Positions 8,450 to 16,379 of a DNA stretch of 39,424 nt are shown here, one piece after another. The notes beneath the pieces are model-generated. The model searched no databases. It saw only the letters and a program-made list of their open reading frames with translations, and was not told the DNA's origin. This DNA is from Chthoniobacteraceae bacterium. GTDB taxonomy: Bacteria; Verrucomicrobiota; Verrucomicrobiia; Chthoniobacterales; Chthoniobacteraceae. The position numbers and the translations under genes were made by a program. Location of the stretch: contig CANJZW010000042.1 in NCBI GenBank assembly GCA_947479475.1, forward strand, positions 1 to 39,424, read 5' to 3'. Each line of letters starts with the position of its first letter. Position 1 is the stretch's first letter.

Positions 8450-9483
8450 AGGCTGCTGGGCAAGGGGCCGGGCGGGCGCCGCTGGTGCTCGCGCTCGAGA
8501 CTTCCTGTGACGAAAGCGCCGCCGCTTTGATTCGGGGTCGGGATTTGCTTGCGGCGGAGGTGTTTTCGCAGATCGCCATTCATGGCAAGTACGGTGGTGT
8601 GGTGCCTGAAGTGGCCTCGCGCAACCATCTTCTGGCGCTGCGGCCGGTGTTGGAGGCGACCCTTGCCGGAGCGGGGGTGCGCCTCGCAGACTTGGACGCT
8701 GTGGCCGCGACGGCAGGCCCGGGGCTTGCGACCTCCCTGATGCTCGGACTCTCTCTGGCAAAAGGGATCGCCGTGGCATTGCGCCGGCCGTTTATCCCCG
8801 TAAACCATATCGAGGGGCATCTTTTGTCTCCCTTCCTGAGCGAGACGAGCGGCCCAAGGGAGTCCGTGGGGCTGGTCGTGAGTGGGGGGCACACCCTCCT
8901 GGTGAGGATCTATGGAACGGGCAAATACCGGTTGCTTGGGAAAACTTTGGATGATGCCGCGGGCGAAGCTTTTGACAAGGTGGGCAAACTCCTTGGCCTG
9001 CCGTATCCCGGAGGCCCGCATGTGGCGAAAACAGCGCTGGAGGGGGATCCCCGGCGCTTCAATTTTCCCAGGAGCATGCTGGGGTCCGGGGATTATGATT
9101 TTTCCTTCAGTGGCTTGAAGACGGCGGTGCGGTATCTCCTGCCCAAACACGCCCCCGTCCCTGTGGCCGATGTCTGCGCCTCGTTTCAGGAGGCGGTCGT
9201 GGACATTCTGGTGGCCAAAACAATGAAGGCGCTTCGCTCCGAAGGTGTGGACACCCTTGCGATCAGCGGCGGCGTCAGCTGCAATATCCGCTTGAGAGAG
9301 CAGTTTACAGAGGCGTGCCGGGTGGCGGGCGTGCAGCTCCTCGTGGCGCCTTCCGCCCTCTGTACTGACAACGCCGCGATGATTGCTTACGTCGCAGCCC
9401 TTAAGTTGGAGAACGGGGCGGTTTCCCAGTTGGAGGCTGAGATCGAGCCCAGCTTGAACTCCGCACGCTGGCTGAATGCCTGA
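8446..9483 (+). CDS. tsaD: tRNA N6-adenosine threonylcarbamoyltransferase
   Basis: TsaD attaches the threonylcarbamoyl group to A37 of tRNAs reading ANN codons (t6A), together with TsaB, TsaE and TsaC, which are not in this window. The 345-residue protein has 'LALETSCDES' (15-24), the metal-binding HIEGH at 121-125, 'VSGGHTLLV' near 145 and the terminal 'CTDNAAMIAY'. The first dozen residues are a poorly conserved extension. The start overlaps the stop of the S41 protease gene. The tRNA-Thr(GGT) gene at 10681 encodes a plausible substrate, since its loop has A at position 37. Confidence 0.96.
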   Translation: MKAAGQGAGRAPLVLALETSCDESAAALIRGRDLLAAEVFSQIAIHGKYGGVVPEVASRNHLLALRPVLEATLAGAGVRLADLDAVAATAGPGLATSLMLGLSLAKGIAVALRRPFIPVNHIEGHLLSPFLSETSGPRESVGLVVSGGHTLLVRIYGTGKYRLLGKTLDDAAGEAFDKVGKLLGLPYPGGPHVAKTALEGDPRRFNFPRSMLGSGDYDFSFSGLKTAVRYLLPKHAPVPVADVCASFQEAVVDILVAKTMKALRSEGVDTLAISGGVSCNIRLREQFTEACRVAGVQLLVAPSALCTDNAAMIAYVAALKLENGAVSQLEAEIEPSLNSARWLNA

Positions 9484-9532
9484 CGGGAGCCCTCCGACAG
9501 GGCGCGTTCTCGCGCGTGCGCGGGACGGCCGG

Positions 9533-10414
9533 CTAGTATTCACGCGCAAGGAGCGACCCGGTCAGCGCCCGCATCAACGAGGCCTTTTTCCCAAAGGGAG
9601 CCAGCGCTCCCTGGGCCTCCTTGGTGAGTTCTGCGGCAATCTCCCGCGCGCGGGGCAGGCCGAACAGAGCGGGATAGGTCGCCTTGGTCACCGCAGCGTC
9701 TTTGCCTGCGGTTTTGCCCAGTTTTTCGGTGGTTTGCGTGACATCAAGAATGTCGTCGATGACTTGGAAGGCGAGTCCGAGTGAGTGGCCGAAGTGGGTG
9801 AGAGCCTGAAGCTTTGCGGGGGTGGCGTTGGCGCTCATGGCGCCTAGGCGCAGTGCGCAGGTGAGCAGGGCCGCCGTTTTCGACTCGTGGATAAACTTGA
9901 GCGCCGCTTTGGTGACAGGCTTGCCCTCGCCTTCGAGGTCAAGGACTTGGCCTGCGATCAGCCAGCGGCTCCCCGAGGCGCTCGCCAACTCCCGGATCAG
10001 GGCGGCCATCCCGTGCCGAGGCGTTGCCTGCGCCTGGGCGAGAATTTCAAAAGCGATGGTCAGGAGCGCGTCGCCCGTGAGGACAGCGATGCCTTCGCCA
10101 AAAACTTTGTGACTTGTGGGGCGCCCGCGGCGCAGGTCGTCGTCGTCCATGCAGGGGAGGTCGTCATGAATGAGGGAATAGGTGTGGATGCATTCCACGG
10201 CGCAGGCGGCGGGGAGGGCGTCTTCGGCAAGGCCGCCGCAGAGTTCCGCGGCCGCGAGGGCGAGGGCGGGGCGCAGGCGCTTGCCCCCTGCAAAAAGGCT
10301 ATATCGCATCGCCTTGTGGATGGTGGCCGACTTGGCCGATGCCTTTGGTAGAAATTGGTCCAAGGCGTGGTCAACCTTTTGAACCGAGGCGTGCAGGTAA
10401 TCTTGAAGCTCCAT
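9533..10414 (-). CDS. ispA: Polyprenyl (farnesyl-type) diphosphate synthase
   Basis: Chain-elongating prenyltransferase that condenses isopentenyl diphosphate with allylic diphosphates, giving probably C15 (possibly C20) products. I set the start at the ATG complementary to 10412-10414 (MELQDYL), giving 293 residues, because family homology begins there; the reading frame stays open far upstream, antisense to tuf, and that extension is not credible. The first aspartate-rich motif is 'DDLPCMDDDD' (84-93), with the two-residue insertion typical of bacterial farnesyl synthases. The second is 'DDILD' (220-224). 'GGKRLRP' is near 43. The gene converges on tsaD, with 49 bases between stops, and diverges from the tRNA-Thr/tuf unit. 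Confidence 0.93.
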   Translation of the reverse strand: MELQDYLHASVQKVDHALDQFLPKASAKSATIHKAMRYSLFAGGKRLRPALALAAAELCGGLAEDALPAACAVECIHTYSLIHDDLPCMDDDDLRRGRPTSHKVFGEGIAVLTGDALLTIAFEILAQAQATPRHGMAALIRELASASGSRWLIAGQVLDLEGEGKPVTKAALKFIHESKTAALLTCALRLGAMSANATPAKLQALTHFGHSLGLAFQVIDDILDVTQTTEKLGKTAGKDAAVTKATYPALFGLPRAREIAAELTKEAQGALAPFGKKASLMRALTGSLLAREY

Positions 10415-10562
10415 GGGTGGGCGTCCAAAATGCGGGGCGAAACGTTTGGGAGCAAACCGGAAAACAATCTGAATCGCAGCCGCTGTGGCCTGGAGGTTGG
10501 GTTGGACCGGCGTTTTGGGAGGGGAAATCCATGGAAAACCAAAATCTTGGTTCAGGAATCTG

Positions 10563-10590
10563 TTGACACCTACCCCCCCTCTGGTAGTTT
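10563..10590 (+). promoter_or_regulatory. Sigma-70-type promoter for tRNA-Thr/tuf
   Basis: A consensus -35 TTGACA (10563-10568) is followed after 16 bases by TAGTTT (10585-10590). It lies about 90 bases before tRNA-Thr, as expected for a highly expressed tRNA-tuf unit. Confidence 0.6.
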
Positions 10591-10680
10591 GCGCCTCCGC
10601 TTTTTTTGAAACGCCGTGATGCATACCAGTGCAAAGCAGTGCTTCTTGGGAGGCATAAGCACTGCGTGAGTGTGACAAGT

Positions 10681-10756
10681 GCCTGGGTAGCTCAGTTGGT
10701 AGAGCACGTCCTTGGTAAGGACGAGGTCGCCGGTTCAATCCCGGTCCCAGGCTCCA
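10681..10756 (+). tRNA. tRNA-Thr(GGT)
   Basis: The cloverleaf closes with acceptor arms GCCTGGG (10681-10687) and CCCAGGC (10746-10752), discriminator T and encoded CCA (10754-10756). The anticodon loop TTGGTAA gives anticodon GGT. The D arm GCTC/GAGC and the T arm with GTTCAATC are normal. A tRNA-Thr directly before tuf recalls the tRNA-tufB operon of many bacteria. Confidence 0.97.
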
Positions 10757-10816
10757 CTTGTCACAGGAACCGCTTTTTTTCATCCAAACCAAATAACAAC
10801 CCACTGACCTGACCCT

Positions 10817-12010
10817 ATGGCCAAGGCGCAATTCGAACGCACGAAACCGCACGTCAACGTTGGCACTATCGGCCACGTGGACCACGGTAAGACCACGCTG
10901 ACAGCAGCAATCACCACCATCCTTTCCAAGAAAGGCTTCGCGGAAGCGAAGAAGTATGACGAAATCGACGCCGCCCCAGAAGAGCGCGAGCGCGGTATCA
11001 CCATCAACACCGCACACGTCGAGTATCAGACGGAAAAGCGTCACTACGCACACGTCGACTGCCCCGGACACGCTGATTATGTCAAAAACATGATCACCGG
11101 AGCCGCGCAGATGGACGGAGCGATCCTCGTCGTCAGCGCCGCGGACGGCCCGATGCCCCAGACCCGTGAGCATATCCTGCTCGCCCGTCAGGTCGGCGTG
11201 CCCTCCATCGTTGTGTTCATGAACAAATGCGACATGGTGGACGACCCCGAGTTGCTCGAACTCGTTGAGATGGAAGTGCGTGATTTGCTCTCCTCTTACG
11301 ATTTCCCGGGCGATGAGATCCCCATCATCAAGGGTTCCGCCAAGGCGGCCCTCGAGTCTGGCGATCCCGCAGCTCCCCAGTCGGAGTGTATCGCAAAGCT
11401 TATGGATGCCGTGGATGATTACATCCCGCTTCCCGAGCGTCCGGTGGACCAGCCTTTCCTCATGCCTGTGGAAGACGTGTTCAACATCGAAGGTCGCGGC
11501 ACTGTCGCCACCGGTCGTGTCGAGCGCGGAATCCTCAAGAAGACCGAAGAAGTCGAGTTGATCGGCCTCAAGGACACCATGAAGACAACGGTGACCGACA
11601 TCGAAATGTTCCGCAAACTGCTCGACGAAGCGCGCGCAGGGGACAATGTCGGCTTGCTGCTCCGTGGCATCAAGAAGGACGACGTGGAGCGCGGTCAGGT
11701 GTTGGCCAAGCCCAACAGCGTGAAGGCGCACACCAAGTTCAAGGCTGAAATCTACGTCCTCTCCAAGGACGAAGGTGGCCGCCATACTCCCTTCTTCAAC
11801 AATTATCGCCCGCAGTTCTACTTCCGTACAACGGACGTGACCGGTTCGGTGACACTTCCCGAAGGCACCGAAATGGTGATGCCCGGGGATAACGTCAGCG
11901 TTCAGGTTGAGCTGATCACTCCGATCGCCATGGAAAAAACCATGCGCTTCGCAATCCGCGAAGGTGGTCGTACGGTCGGTGCAGGCCGCGTAGGCGAAAT
12001 CATCGCCTAA
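10817..12010 (+). CDS. tuf: Elongation factor Tu
   Basis: GTPase that delivers aminoacyl-tRNA to the ribosome. At 397 residues it has the standard length and three-domain layout. Motifs visible are GHVDHGKT (19-26), the switch I '[14 protein letters not shown]', '[20 protein letters not shown]' for switch II, 'NKCDMVDD' for guanine recognition, and the domain III end '[17 protein letters not shown]'. It lies 60 bases after tRNA-Thr and is probably transcribed with it. There is no Shine-Dalgarno sequence before ATG 10817, which is notable for so highly expressed a gene. Confidence 0.99.
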   Translation: MAKAQFERTKPHVNVGTIGHVDHGKTTLTAAITTILSKKGFAEAKKYDEIDAAPEERERGITINTAHVEYQTEKRHYAHVDCPGHADYVKNMITGAAQMDGAILVVSAADGPMPQTREHILLARQVGVPSIVVFMNKCDMVDDPELLELVEMEVRDLLSSYDFPGDEIPIIKGSAKAALESGDPAAPQSECIAKLMDAVDDYIPLPERPVDQPFLMPVEDVFNIEGRGTVATGRVERGILKKTEEVELIGLKDTMKTTVTDIEMFRKLLDEARAGDNVGLLLRGIKKDDVERGQVLAKPNSVKAHTKFKAEIYVLSKDEGGRHTPFFNNYRPQFYFRTTDVTGSVTLPEGTEMVMPGDNVSVQVELITPIAMEKTMRFAIREGGRTVGAGRVGEIIA

Positions 12011-12057
12011 GTTCTTGAAACCTGGGGCGCCCTGCCTCAAGTTGAAATCAGTCAAGT

Positions 12058-12084
12058 CCCCCCGGTCGCAAGGCCGGGGGGATT
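12058..12084 (+). terminator. Intrinsic terminator after tuf
   Basis: An eight-pair stem CCCCCCGG (12058-12065) / CCGGGGGG (12074-12081) with an 8-base loop is followed by ATTTG. The stem is very strong but the T-tract is poor. It separates tuf from tRNA-Trp. Confidence 0.6.
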
Positions 12085-12111
12085 TGCTCCCCTAGAAAAG
12101 GGAAATTATTC
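12084..12111 (+). promoter_or_regulatory. Possible promoter for tRNA-Trp/secE/nusG
   Basis: TTGCTC (12084-12089) and TTATTC (12106-12111), 16 bases apart, lie about 43 bases before tRNA-Trp and after the tuf terminator. The match to consensus is moderate. A GGGTTC-GG-GAACCC palindrome (12127-12140) sits in the presumed leader. Confidence 0.35.
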
Positions 12112-12153
12112 TCCTGAACTCCAGATGGGTTCGGGAACCCGAGAAAAAGAAAC

Positions 12154-12229
12154 ACGGCAGTAGCTCAATTGGTAGAGCAGCGGTCTCCAAAACCGCTTGT
12201 TGGGGGTTCAAGTCCCTCCTGCCGTGCCA
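12154..12229 (+). tRNA. tRNA-Trp(CCA)
   Basis: Acceptor arms ACGGCAG (12154-12160) and CTGCCGT (12219-12225), G discriminator and encoded CCA (12227-12229). The anticodon stem GCGGT/ACCGC encloses loop CTCCAAA with anticodon CCA. Its position just before secE-nusG is the classical one in many bacteria. Confidence 0.97.
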
Positions 12230-12289
12230 TCTTTTCTCAACCCGCTCTTCACCCCACTTTCCAAAGCTCCTTCCTACCCCGTTAAGCGC

Positions 12290-12502
12290 ATGTCCGCGAA
12301 CGTTTCCACATTTTTCAGTGAGGTGAAAGCCGAACTTCAAAAGGCCACCTGGCCTTGGGACCCGAAAGAGCACGGGGTAAAAAAATATCGCGAGCTCATC
12401 GATTCTACGACGATCGTGATCGTTGCCATGCTCCTCCTGAGCGGCTTCGTCTCACTCTGGGATCTCGTCATGATGAACATCGTCGGAGCCCTCACCAAGT
12501 AG
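12290..12502 (+). CDS. secE: Preprotein translocase subunit SecE
   Basis: Small inner-membrane subunit that clamps SecY in the Sec translocon. I start it at ATG 12290 (MSANVSTFF), giving 70 residues with a single membrane segment, the usual non-enterobacterial size. The conserved amphipathic helix 'FFSEVKAELQKATWP' (9-23) is followed by the membrane helix 'TTIVIVAMLLLSGFVSLWDL' (40-59). The frame continues upstream into the tRNA gene, which rules out a longer protein. nusG starts three bases after the stop. Confidence 0.95.
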   Translation: MSANVSTFFSEVKAELQKATWPWDPKEHGVKKYRELIDSTTIVIVAMLLLSGFVSLWDLVMMNIVGALTK

Positions 12503-12504
12503 CC

Positions 12505-13086
12505 ATGACTGAAGAACAGAAAAGAAAGCAGTGGTTTGTCGTTCATGTTCTTGCAGGTCAGGAAATGAAGGTCCGCGATAACCTTAACAAGCGCATGCGG
12601 ACCGAAGAAATGGGAGACTTCGTTTATGAAGTCGTTCTTCCCATGGAGCGGATTGCTGAAGTCAAACGCGGCAAAAAGACCGAGACTACACGCAAGTTTT
12701 TCCCAGGCTACCTGATCGTCAACATGTGGCTCTTTGACGATCCCCGTGACAACGATCGCCAACCCCTCGTGGACCGGACCTGGTATTTCATCAAGGACAC
12801 CCCCGGCGTCATCGGCTTTGCCGGAACAAAGGATCGTCCAATTCCAATGCGGGAATCCGAAGTGCAGGCGCTCCTCTCGCAGGTGCGCGAGCGCGAGGAG
12901 AACGTCATCCCGAAGATCTCTTTCAGCATCGGCGAAACCGTCAAGGTCGCCGACGGTCCTTTCGAAAATCAAAGCGGTGTTGTCGAAGAGATCGATCCGG
13001 AGCGTGGCAAGCTGCGCGTTTCTGTGAGCATCTTCGGCCGCAACACCCTCGTGGATCTGGAGTACTGGCAGGTTGAACGGGCGTAG
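12505..13086 (+). CDS. nusG: Transcription termination/antitermination protein NusG
   Basis: NusG binds RNA polymerase and couples it to Rho or the ribosome. The real start is ATG 12505 (MTEEQKRKQWFVVHV), giving 193 residues. The NGN domain runs over 'WFVVHVLAGQEMKVRDNL' and 'RKFFPGYLIVNM', and the C-terminal KOW domain begins near residue 140 ('FSIGETVKVADGPFENQSG') and ends 'VSIFGRNTLVDLEYWQVE'. The loop 'WLFDDPRDNDRQPLVDRTW' between them is a little longer than in E. coli. It is tightly linked to secE, as in almost all bacteria. A GCGGCC-GATGT-GGCCGC hairpin (13130-13146) lies between nusG and rplK. Confidence 0.97.
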   Translation: MTEEQKRKQWFVVHVLAGQEMKVRDNLNKRMRTEEMGDFVYEVVLPMERIAEVKRGKKTETTRKFFPGYLIVNMWLFDDPRDNDRQPLVDRTWYFIKDTPGVIGFAGTKDRPIPMRESEVQALLSQVREREENVIPKISFSIGETVKVADGPFENQSGVVEEIDPERGKLRVSVSIFGRNTLVDLEYWQVERA

Positions 13087-13181
13087 TCAAAGCGCAGTCA
13101 AAGCCCGCCCAAAGCCCACACTTCTCAAAGCGGCCGATGTGGCCGCAAACCTAGACTTTAACAATTTAAACTAACTGAATC

Positions 13182-13607
13182 ATGGCAAAAGAAATCGTCG
13201 CAACCATCAAGCTCCAGATCCCAGCAGGAGCCGCGAACCCCGCTCCTCCTATCGGGCCAGCGCTCGGTCAGAACGGGGTGAACATCATGGCGTTCTGTAA
13301 GGAATTCAACGCCACCACTCAAAAGCAGGCCGGCGACATCCTCCCGGTGGTGATCACTGTCTACAAGGACAAGAGCTTCACCTTCATCACAAAGCAGCCG
13401 CCGTCCGCCATCTTGATCAAGAAGGCGCTCAATATTGCCGCCGGTTCCAAGGAGCCCAACAAAACCAAGGTTGGCAAGCTCACCAAAAAACAAATCTCCG
13501 AAATCGCTCAGCGGAAAATGCGGGATCTTAATGCCCGCACCGAAGACGCGGCGATCCGGATCATTGCTGGCACCGCCCGGCAGATGGGGGTCGAAGTCGA
13601 GGCTTAA
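13182..13607 (+). CDS. rplK: 50S ribosomal protein L11
   Basis: L11 binds 23S rRNA at the GTPase-associated centre. The 141-residue protein has the usual proline-rich start '[20 protein letters not shown]' (residues 9-28), '[11 protein letters not shown]', '[10 protein letters not shown]' and the C-terminal RNA-binding end '[13 protein letters not shown]'. In most bacteria rplA (L1) follows directly. Here two terminator-like hairpins follow instead, then an unrelated glycogen synthase, so the usual operon is broken after rplK. Confidence 0.98.
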   Translation: MAKEIVATIKLQIPAGAANPAPPIGPALGQNGVNIMAFCKEFNATTQKQAGDILPVVITVYKDKSFTFITKQPPSAILIKKALNIAAGSKEPNKTKVGKLTKKQISEIAQRKMRDLNARTEDAAIRIIAGTARQMGVEVEA

Positions 13608-13623
13608 TCTCGAACCGGAGTCA

Positions 13624-13641
13624 GAAAGAGCGGGCTCTTTC
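13624..13641 (+). terminator. Hairpin after rplK (first)
   Basis: GAAAGAG-CGGG-CTCTTTC forms a seven-pair stem 17 bases after the rplK stop. There is no T-tract immediately after it (CACCC), so termination here would be weak; it may act together with the stronger hairpin downstream. Confidence 0.45.
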
Positions 13642-13659
13642 ACCCTCCAGTCCTGTTTC

Positions 13660-13704
13660 AACGGCGCTTCCTGTGCTTGCACGGGTAGCGCCGTTGGTGT
13701 TTTT
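13660..13704 (+). terminator. Strong intrinsic terminator after rplK
   Basis: The arms AACGGCGCT..CC.GTGC and GCACGGG.AGCGCCGTT (13660-13695) form a long GC-rich stem with a two-base TT apex and one or two bulges, followed by GGTGTTTTT. It closes the tRNA-Trp/secE/nusG/rplK unit. Confidence 0.8.
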
Positions 13705-13805
13705 AGTGGCCCTGAAACCCGCCGGGAAACGATAGCCTTTGGCCATCTCACATTCCGGCGGCTTCCCGCCTAAACCGTCTGCCAATCCCAACCAATTTCC
13801 AAGGT

Positions 13806-15035
13806 ATGAAGAGCCTGATCCTCACCAACGAGTTCCCACCCAATATCTATGGCGGCGCAGGAGTCCACGTCGACTACCTGACCCGGGAGCTCTCCAAAAT
13901 GATGGAGGTGGAGGTGCGTTGTTTCGGGGCAGACAAGCGGCAGCCTCTGTTGGAAGGGAATAACCTCACGGCCGCTGCTTTCGGTGCAAGCGCCGAGCTC
14001 TACGGGGCTCCGAAGAAGCTGCACGGCGTCTTTACGGCCATGCAGCGCTGCCTGGACTGGAACACCGCCGGCGTGGACGCCGACATCGTCCACCTTCACA
14101 CCTGGTACACCCACCTCGGTGGAATTCTGGCTAAACTCAACTACGGGATTCCTCTTGTATTAACGGTCCACTCGCTCGAGCCACTCAGGCCTTGGAAACG
14201 CGAGCAGCTCGGTCAGGGATACGACTTCACCTGTTGGGTGGAGCGGACGGCCATCGAAATGGCGGATGCCGTGGTCGCCGTCTCTGGGGACACCAAGCTC
14301 GACATTCTTCGCCTCTTTAATGTGGATGAAAAAAAAGTGCATGTCATCCACAACGGGATCGATCTAAACGAGTACAATTTAAAAGATTCCACGGCCGCCA
14401 TGAGGCGCTTCGGGATCGATCCTGACAAACCTTTCGCGTTGTTTGTGGGCCGGATTACCCGCCAAAAGGGGATCATTCATTTGGCCCGGGCGATCCAACA
14501 TATGCACAAGGATTTTCAGATCGTCCTTTGTGCGGGGGCTCCGGACACGCCTGAGATTGCCGAGGAAATGCAAAGCGCGGTTGCCCTGGCACAGGAGACC
14601 CACGGTTCCGTAATTTGGGTGCGAGAAATGGTGCCCAAGCCGGACCTCATCGAGCTTTATTCCCACGCCTCGGTGTTTTGCTGTCCTTCAGTGTATGAAC
14701 CCTTCGGAATCATCAATTTAGAGGCGATGGCCTGCCATACCCCCGTGGTCGCCAGCGCGGTCGGCGGGATTAAAGAAGTCGTCGTAAACGGGGAGACGGG
14801 GTTCCTGGTGCCGCTCGAACTCAGGGAGGGAACCTTTGAACCCATTGACGCAGACCAATTTGAGCGCAATTTTGCCGACAAGGTGAACGCCGTAATGAGC
14901 GACGCAGGCCTGCGTACCCGGATGGGTGCCGCCGGTCGCAAGCGCGCGGAAGATTTTTTCTCTTGGGAGGCCATAGCGGCCAAAACGTATCAGCTCTACG
15001 CCGATTTGGTGGCCAACCACCAGGCCAGGGCCTAG
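13806..15035 (+). CDS. glgA: GT4-type glycogen synthase
   Basis: A 409-residue retaining glycosyltransferase of the actinobacterial GlgA/GlgM type (GT-B fold), distinct from the longer GT5 enterobacterial GlgA. It uses ADP- or UDP-glucose to extend alpha-1,4-glucan, or possibly makes maltose-1-phosphate; which of these cannot be decided from sequence. Visible motifs are the N-terminal 'EFPPNIYGGAGVHVDYLTRE' (9-28), 'LHTWYTHLGG', 'HNGIDLNEY', the nucleotide-binding 'LFVGRITRQKGI' and the E-x7-E site 'EPFGIINLEAMA'. It sits between the rplK terminator and obg, 14 bases before obg, so they may be cotranscribed. No other glycogen genes are in the window. Confidence 0.88.
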   Translation: MKSLILTNEFPPNIYGGAGVHVDYLTRELSKMMEVEVRCFGADKRQPLLEGNNLTAAAFGASAELYGAPKKLHGVFTAMQRCLDWNTAGVDADIVHLHTWYTHLGGILAKLNYGIPLVLTVHSLEPLRPWKREQLGQGYDFTCWVERTAIEMADAVVAVSGDTKLDILRLFNVDEKKVHVIHNGIDLNEYNLKDSTAAMRRFGIDPDKPFALFVGRITRQKGIIHLARAIQHMHKDFQIVLCAGAPDTPEIAEEMQSAVALAQETHGSVIWVREMVPKPDLIELYSHASVFCCPSVYEPFGIINLEAMACHTPVVASAVGGIKEVVVNGETGFLVPLELREGTFEPIDADQFERNFADKVNAVMSDAGLRTRMGAAGRKRAEDFFSWEAIAAKTYQLYADLVANHQARA

Positions 15036-15049
15036 CACACTCTTTTTTC

Positions 15050-16201
15050 ATGTTTGTAGATCATATTCGGGTTCAGGCGTTTGCCGGTCGCGGTGGCAAC
15101 GGTTGCGTATCTTTCCGCAGAGAAGCTTTCGTCCCCAAGGGCGGCCCCGACGGTGGCGACGGCGGCCGTGGCGGCTCCATCATCCTCCGGGCCGATGTCC
15201 ACACGGACAATCTCACGGCCTTCTTCTACGAGCCTATCCTCAAGGCTGCTGCGGGCCAGCAGGGGCTGGGCAAGCAGTGTTATGGAAAATCCTCCGAAGA
15301 CAGGATTTACCGAGTCCCCGTGGGCACCCTCGTTTACAAGATGCCTCCGGCCGCCGACCCCAACGAACTGGAAGCCTCCGTGCGCTACGGTTCAGAAGCG
15401 ACCTTCGTGGACCTTGAAAAGTCCCCGGAGGACGAAGTGGAGGAAGTGGTAGAAACAAATCCCGATGAACTCCAGTTGGTTGTGGACCTCAACGAGCCCG
15501 GGCAGGAATTCGTGCTTTGCAAGGGAGGGAAGGGCGGCCTCGGAAACGTCCATTTTAAAAGCTCCAAAAATCGCGTCCCAACCCAGTTTACGTACGGAGC
15601 GGACGGCGAGTCTGGCGTTTTCTATCTGGAGCTCAGGAAGATAGCGGATGTCGGCCTGGTCGGCTACCCGAACGCTGGCAAATCGACGCTCCTAGGCGCC
15701 GTCTCCGCGGCGCACCCCAAAGTGGCGTCCTACCCCTTCACGACGCTGACGCCCCACATCGGAGTTGTTGAACTTGAAGCTTTTCAGCGGTTTACAATGG
15801 CAGATATCCCCGGGCTGATCGAGGGCGCGCATCAGGACGTAGGTCTGGGACACGAGTTTCTGCGCCATATCCTGCGCTGCAAACTCCTTGCCTTTGTTGT
15901 TGATGCTGCCGGGAGCGAGGGCAGGGACCCAGTCTCGGACCTTCAAAGCCTCAGGCGCGAAGTCAGCCTCTACGACGCCGACCTCGCTGAGAGACCTTGG
16001 CTTATCATTGCCAACAAGATGGACCTGCCAGGTTCGGCGGAAATGCTGGAGACATTGGAGCGCCGGTTTTCGCGGGTCGAAATCATCTCCGTCACTGCCT
16101 CCACCGGAGAGGGCGTCAAGGAGCTCAAGGAGCGACTCGGGGCTCTGATCAAGCTGCATTCGACACCGCCTGAGCCGCAGGAAGTCCCGGATCTAGGGTA
16201 A
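15050..16201 (+). CDS. obg: GTPase Obg/CgtA, variant
   Basis: Essential GTPase of ribosome assembly and stress control. The start is ATG 15050 (MFVDHIRV), giving 383 residues. The glycine-rich Obg fold runs over 'AGRGGNGCVSFRREAFVPKG' and 'PDGGDGGRGG'. The G domain has GYPNAGKS (near 205), 'DIPGLIEGAH' and 'NKMD'. Two oddities: an acidic insert of roughly 45 residues (about 100-145, containing 'EKSPEDEVEEVVETNPDE') splits the usual 'VPVGTLVYK...LNEPGQEFVLCKGG' stretch, and there is no C-terminal OCT domain because the protein ends soon after the G domain. All GTPase motifs are intact, so it should be functional. Confidence 0.94.
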   Translation: MFVDHIRVQAFAGRGGNGCVSFRREAFVPKGGPDGGDGGRGGSIILRADVHTDNLTAFFYEPILKAAAGQQGLGKQCYGKSSEDRIYRVPVGTLVYKMPPAADPNELEASVRYGSEATFVDLEKSPEDEVEEVVETNPDELQLVVDLNEPGQEFVLCKGGKGGLGNVHFKSSKNRVPTQFTYGADGESGVFYLELRKIADVGLVGYPNAGKSTLLGAVSAAHPKVASYPFTTLTPHIGVVELEAFQRFTMADIPGLIEGAHQDVGLGHEFLRHILRCKLLAFVVDAAGSEGRDPVSDLQSLRREVSLYDADLAERPWLIIANKMDLPGSAEMLETLERRFSRVEIISVTASTGEGVKELKERLGALIKLHSTPPEPQEVPDLG

Positions 16202-16332
16202 GGTTTGTGTAAATCGACTTCTCAGAAGCCGGAGATTGTGAAAAGTTTCACAAAGTTCTTGCCGCTCCCCTCCCCGTTCCTTTTTAATCACACCCTTGGT
16301 TGCGGCCCGGCCCATTCCCAAGGCAAGATTCA

Positions 16333-16361
16333 TTGCCTGAGTTGGGTGTTCGTGCTAAATC
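16333..16361 (+). promoter_or_regulatory. Candidate promoter of the atp operon
   Basis: TTGCCT (16333-16338) and TAAATC (16356-16361) are 17 bases apart, with an extended -10 TGC directly before the second hexamer. The element ends 18 bases before atpB. The same gap holds a GTGAAA-AG-TTTCAC inverted repeat (16238-16251) and a GGCAA/TTGCC pair (16322-16337) that may be regulatory. Confidence 0.45.
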
Positions 16362-16379
16362 TTTTCCTGCAAAATACCT

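Noticed and set aside
9533..12055. An 840-codon minus-strand open frame across tuf, tRNA-Thr and the polyprenyl synthase
   Set aside because: Only the last 293 codons have family homology. The rest is the antisense of tuf and a tRNA, kept open by codon bias.
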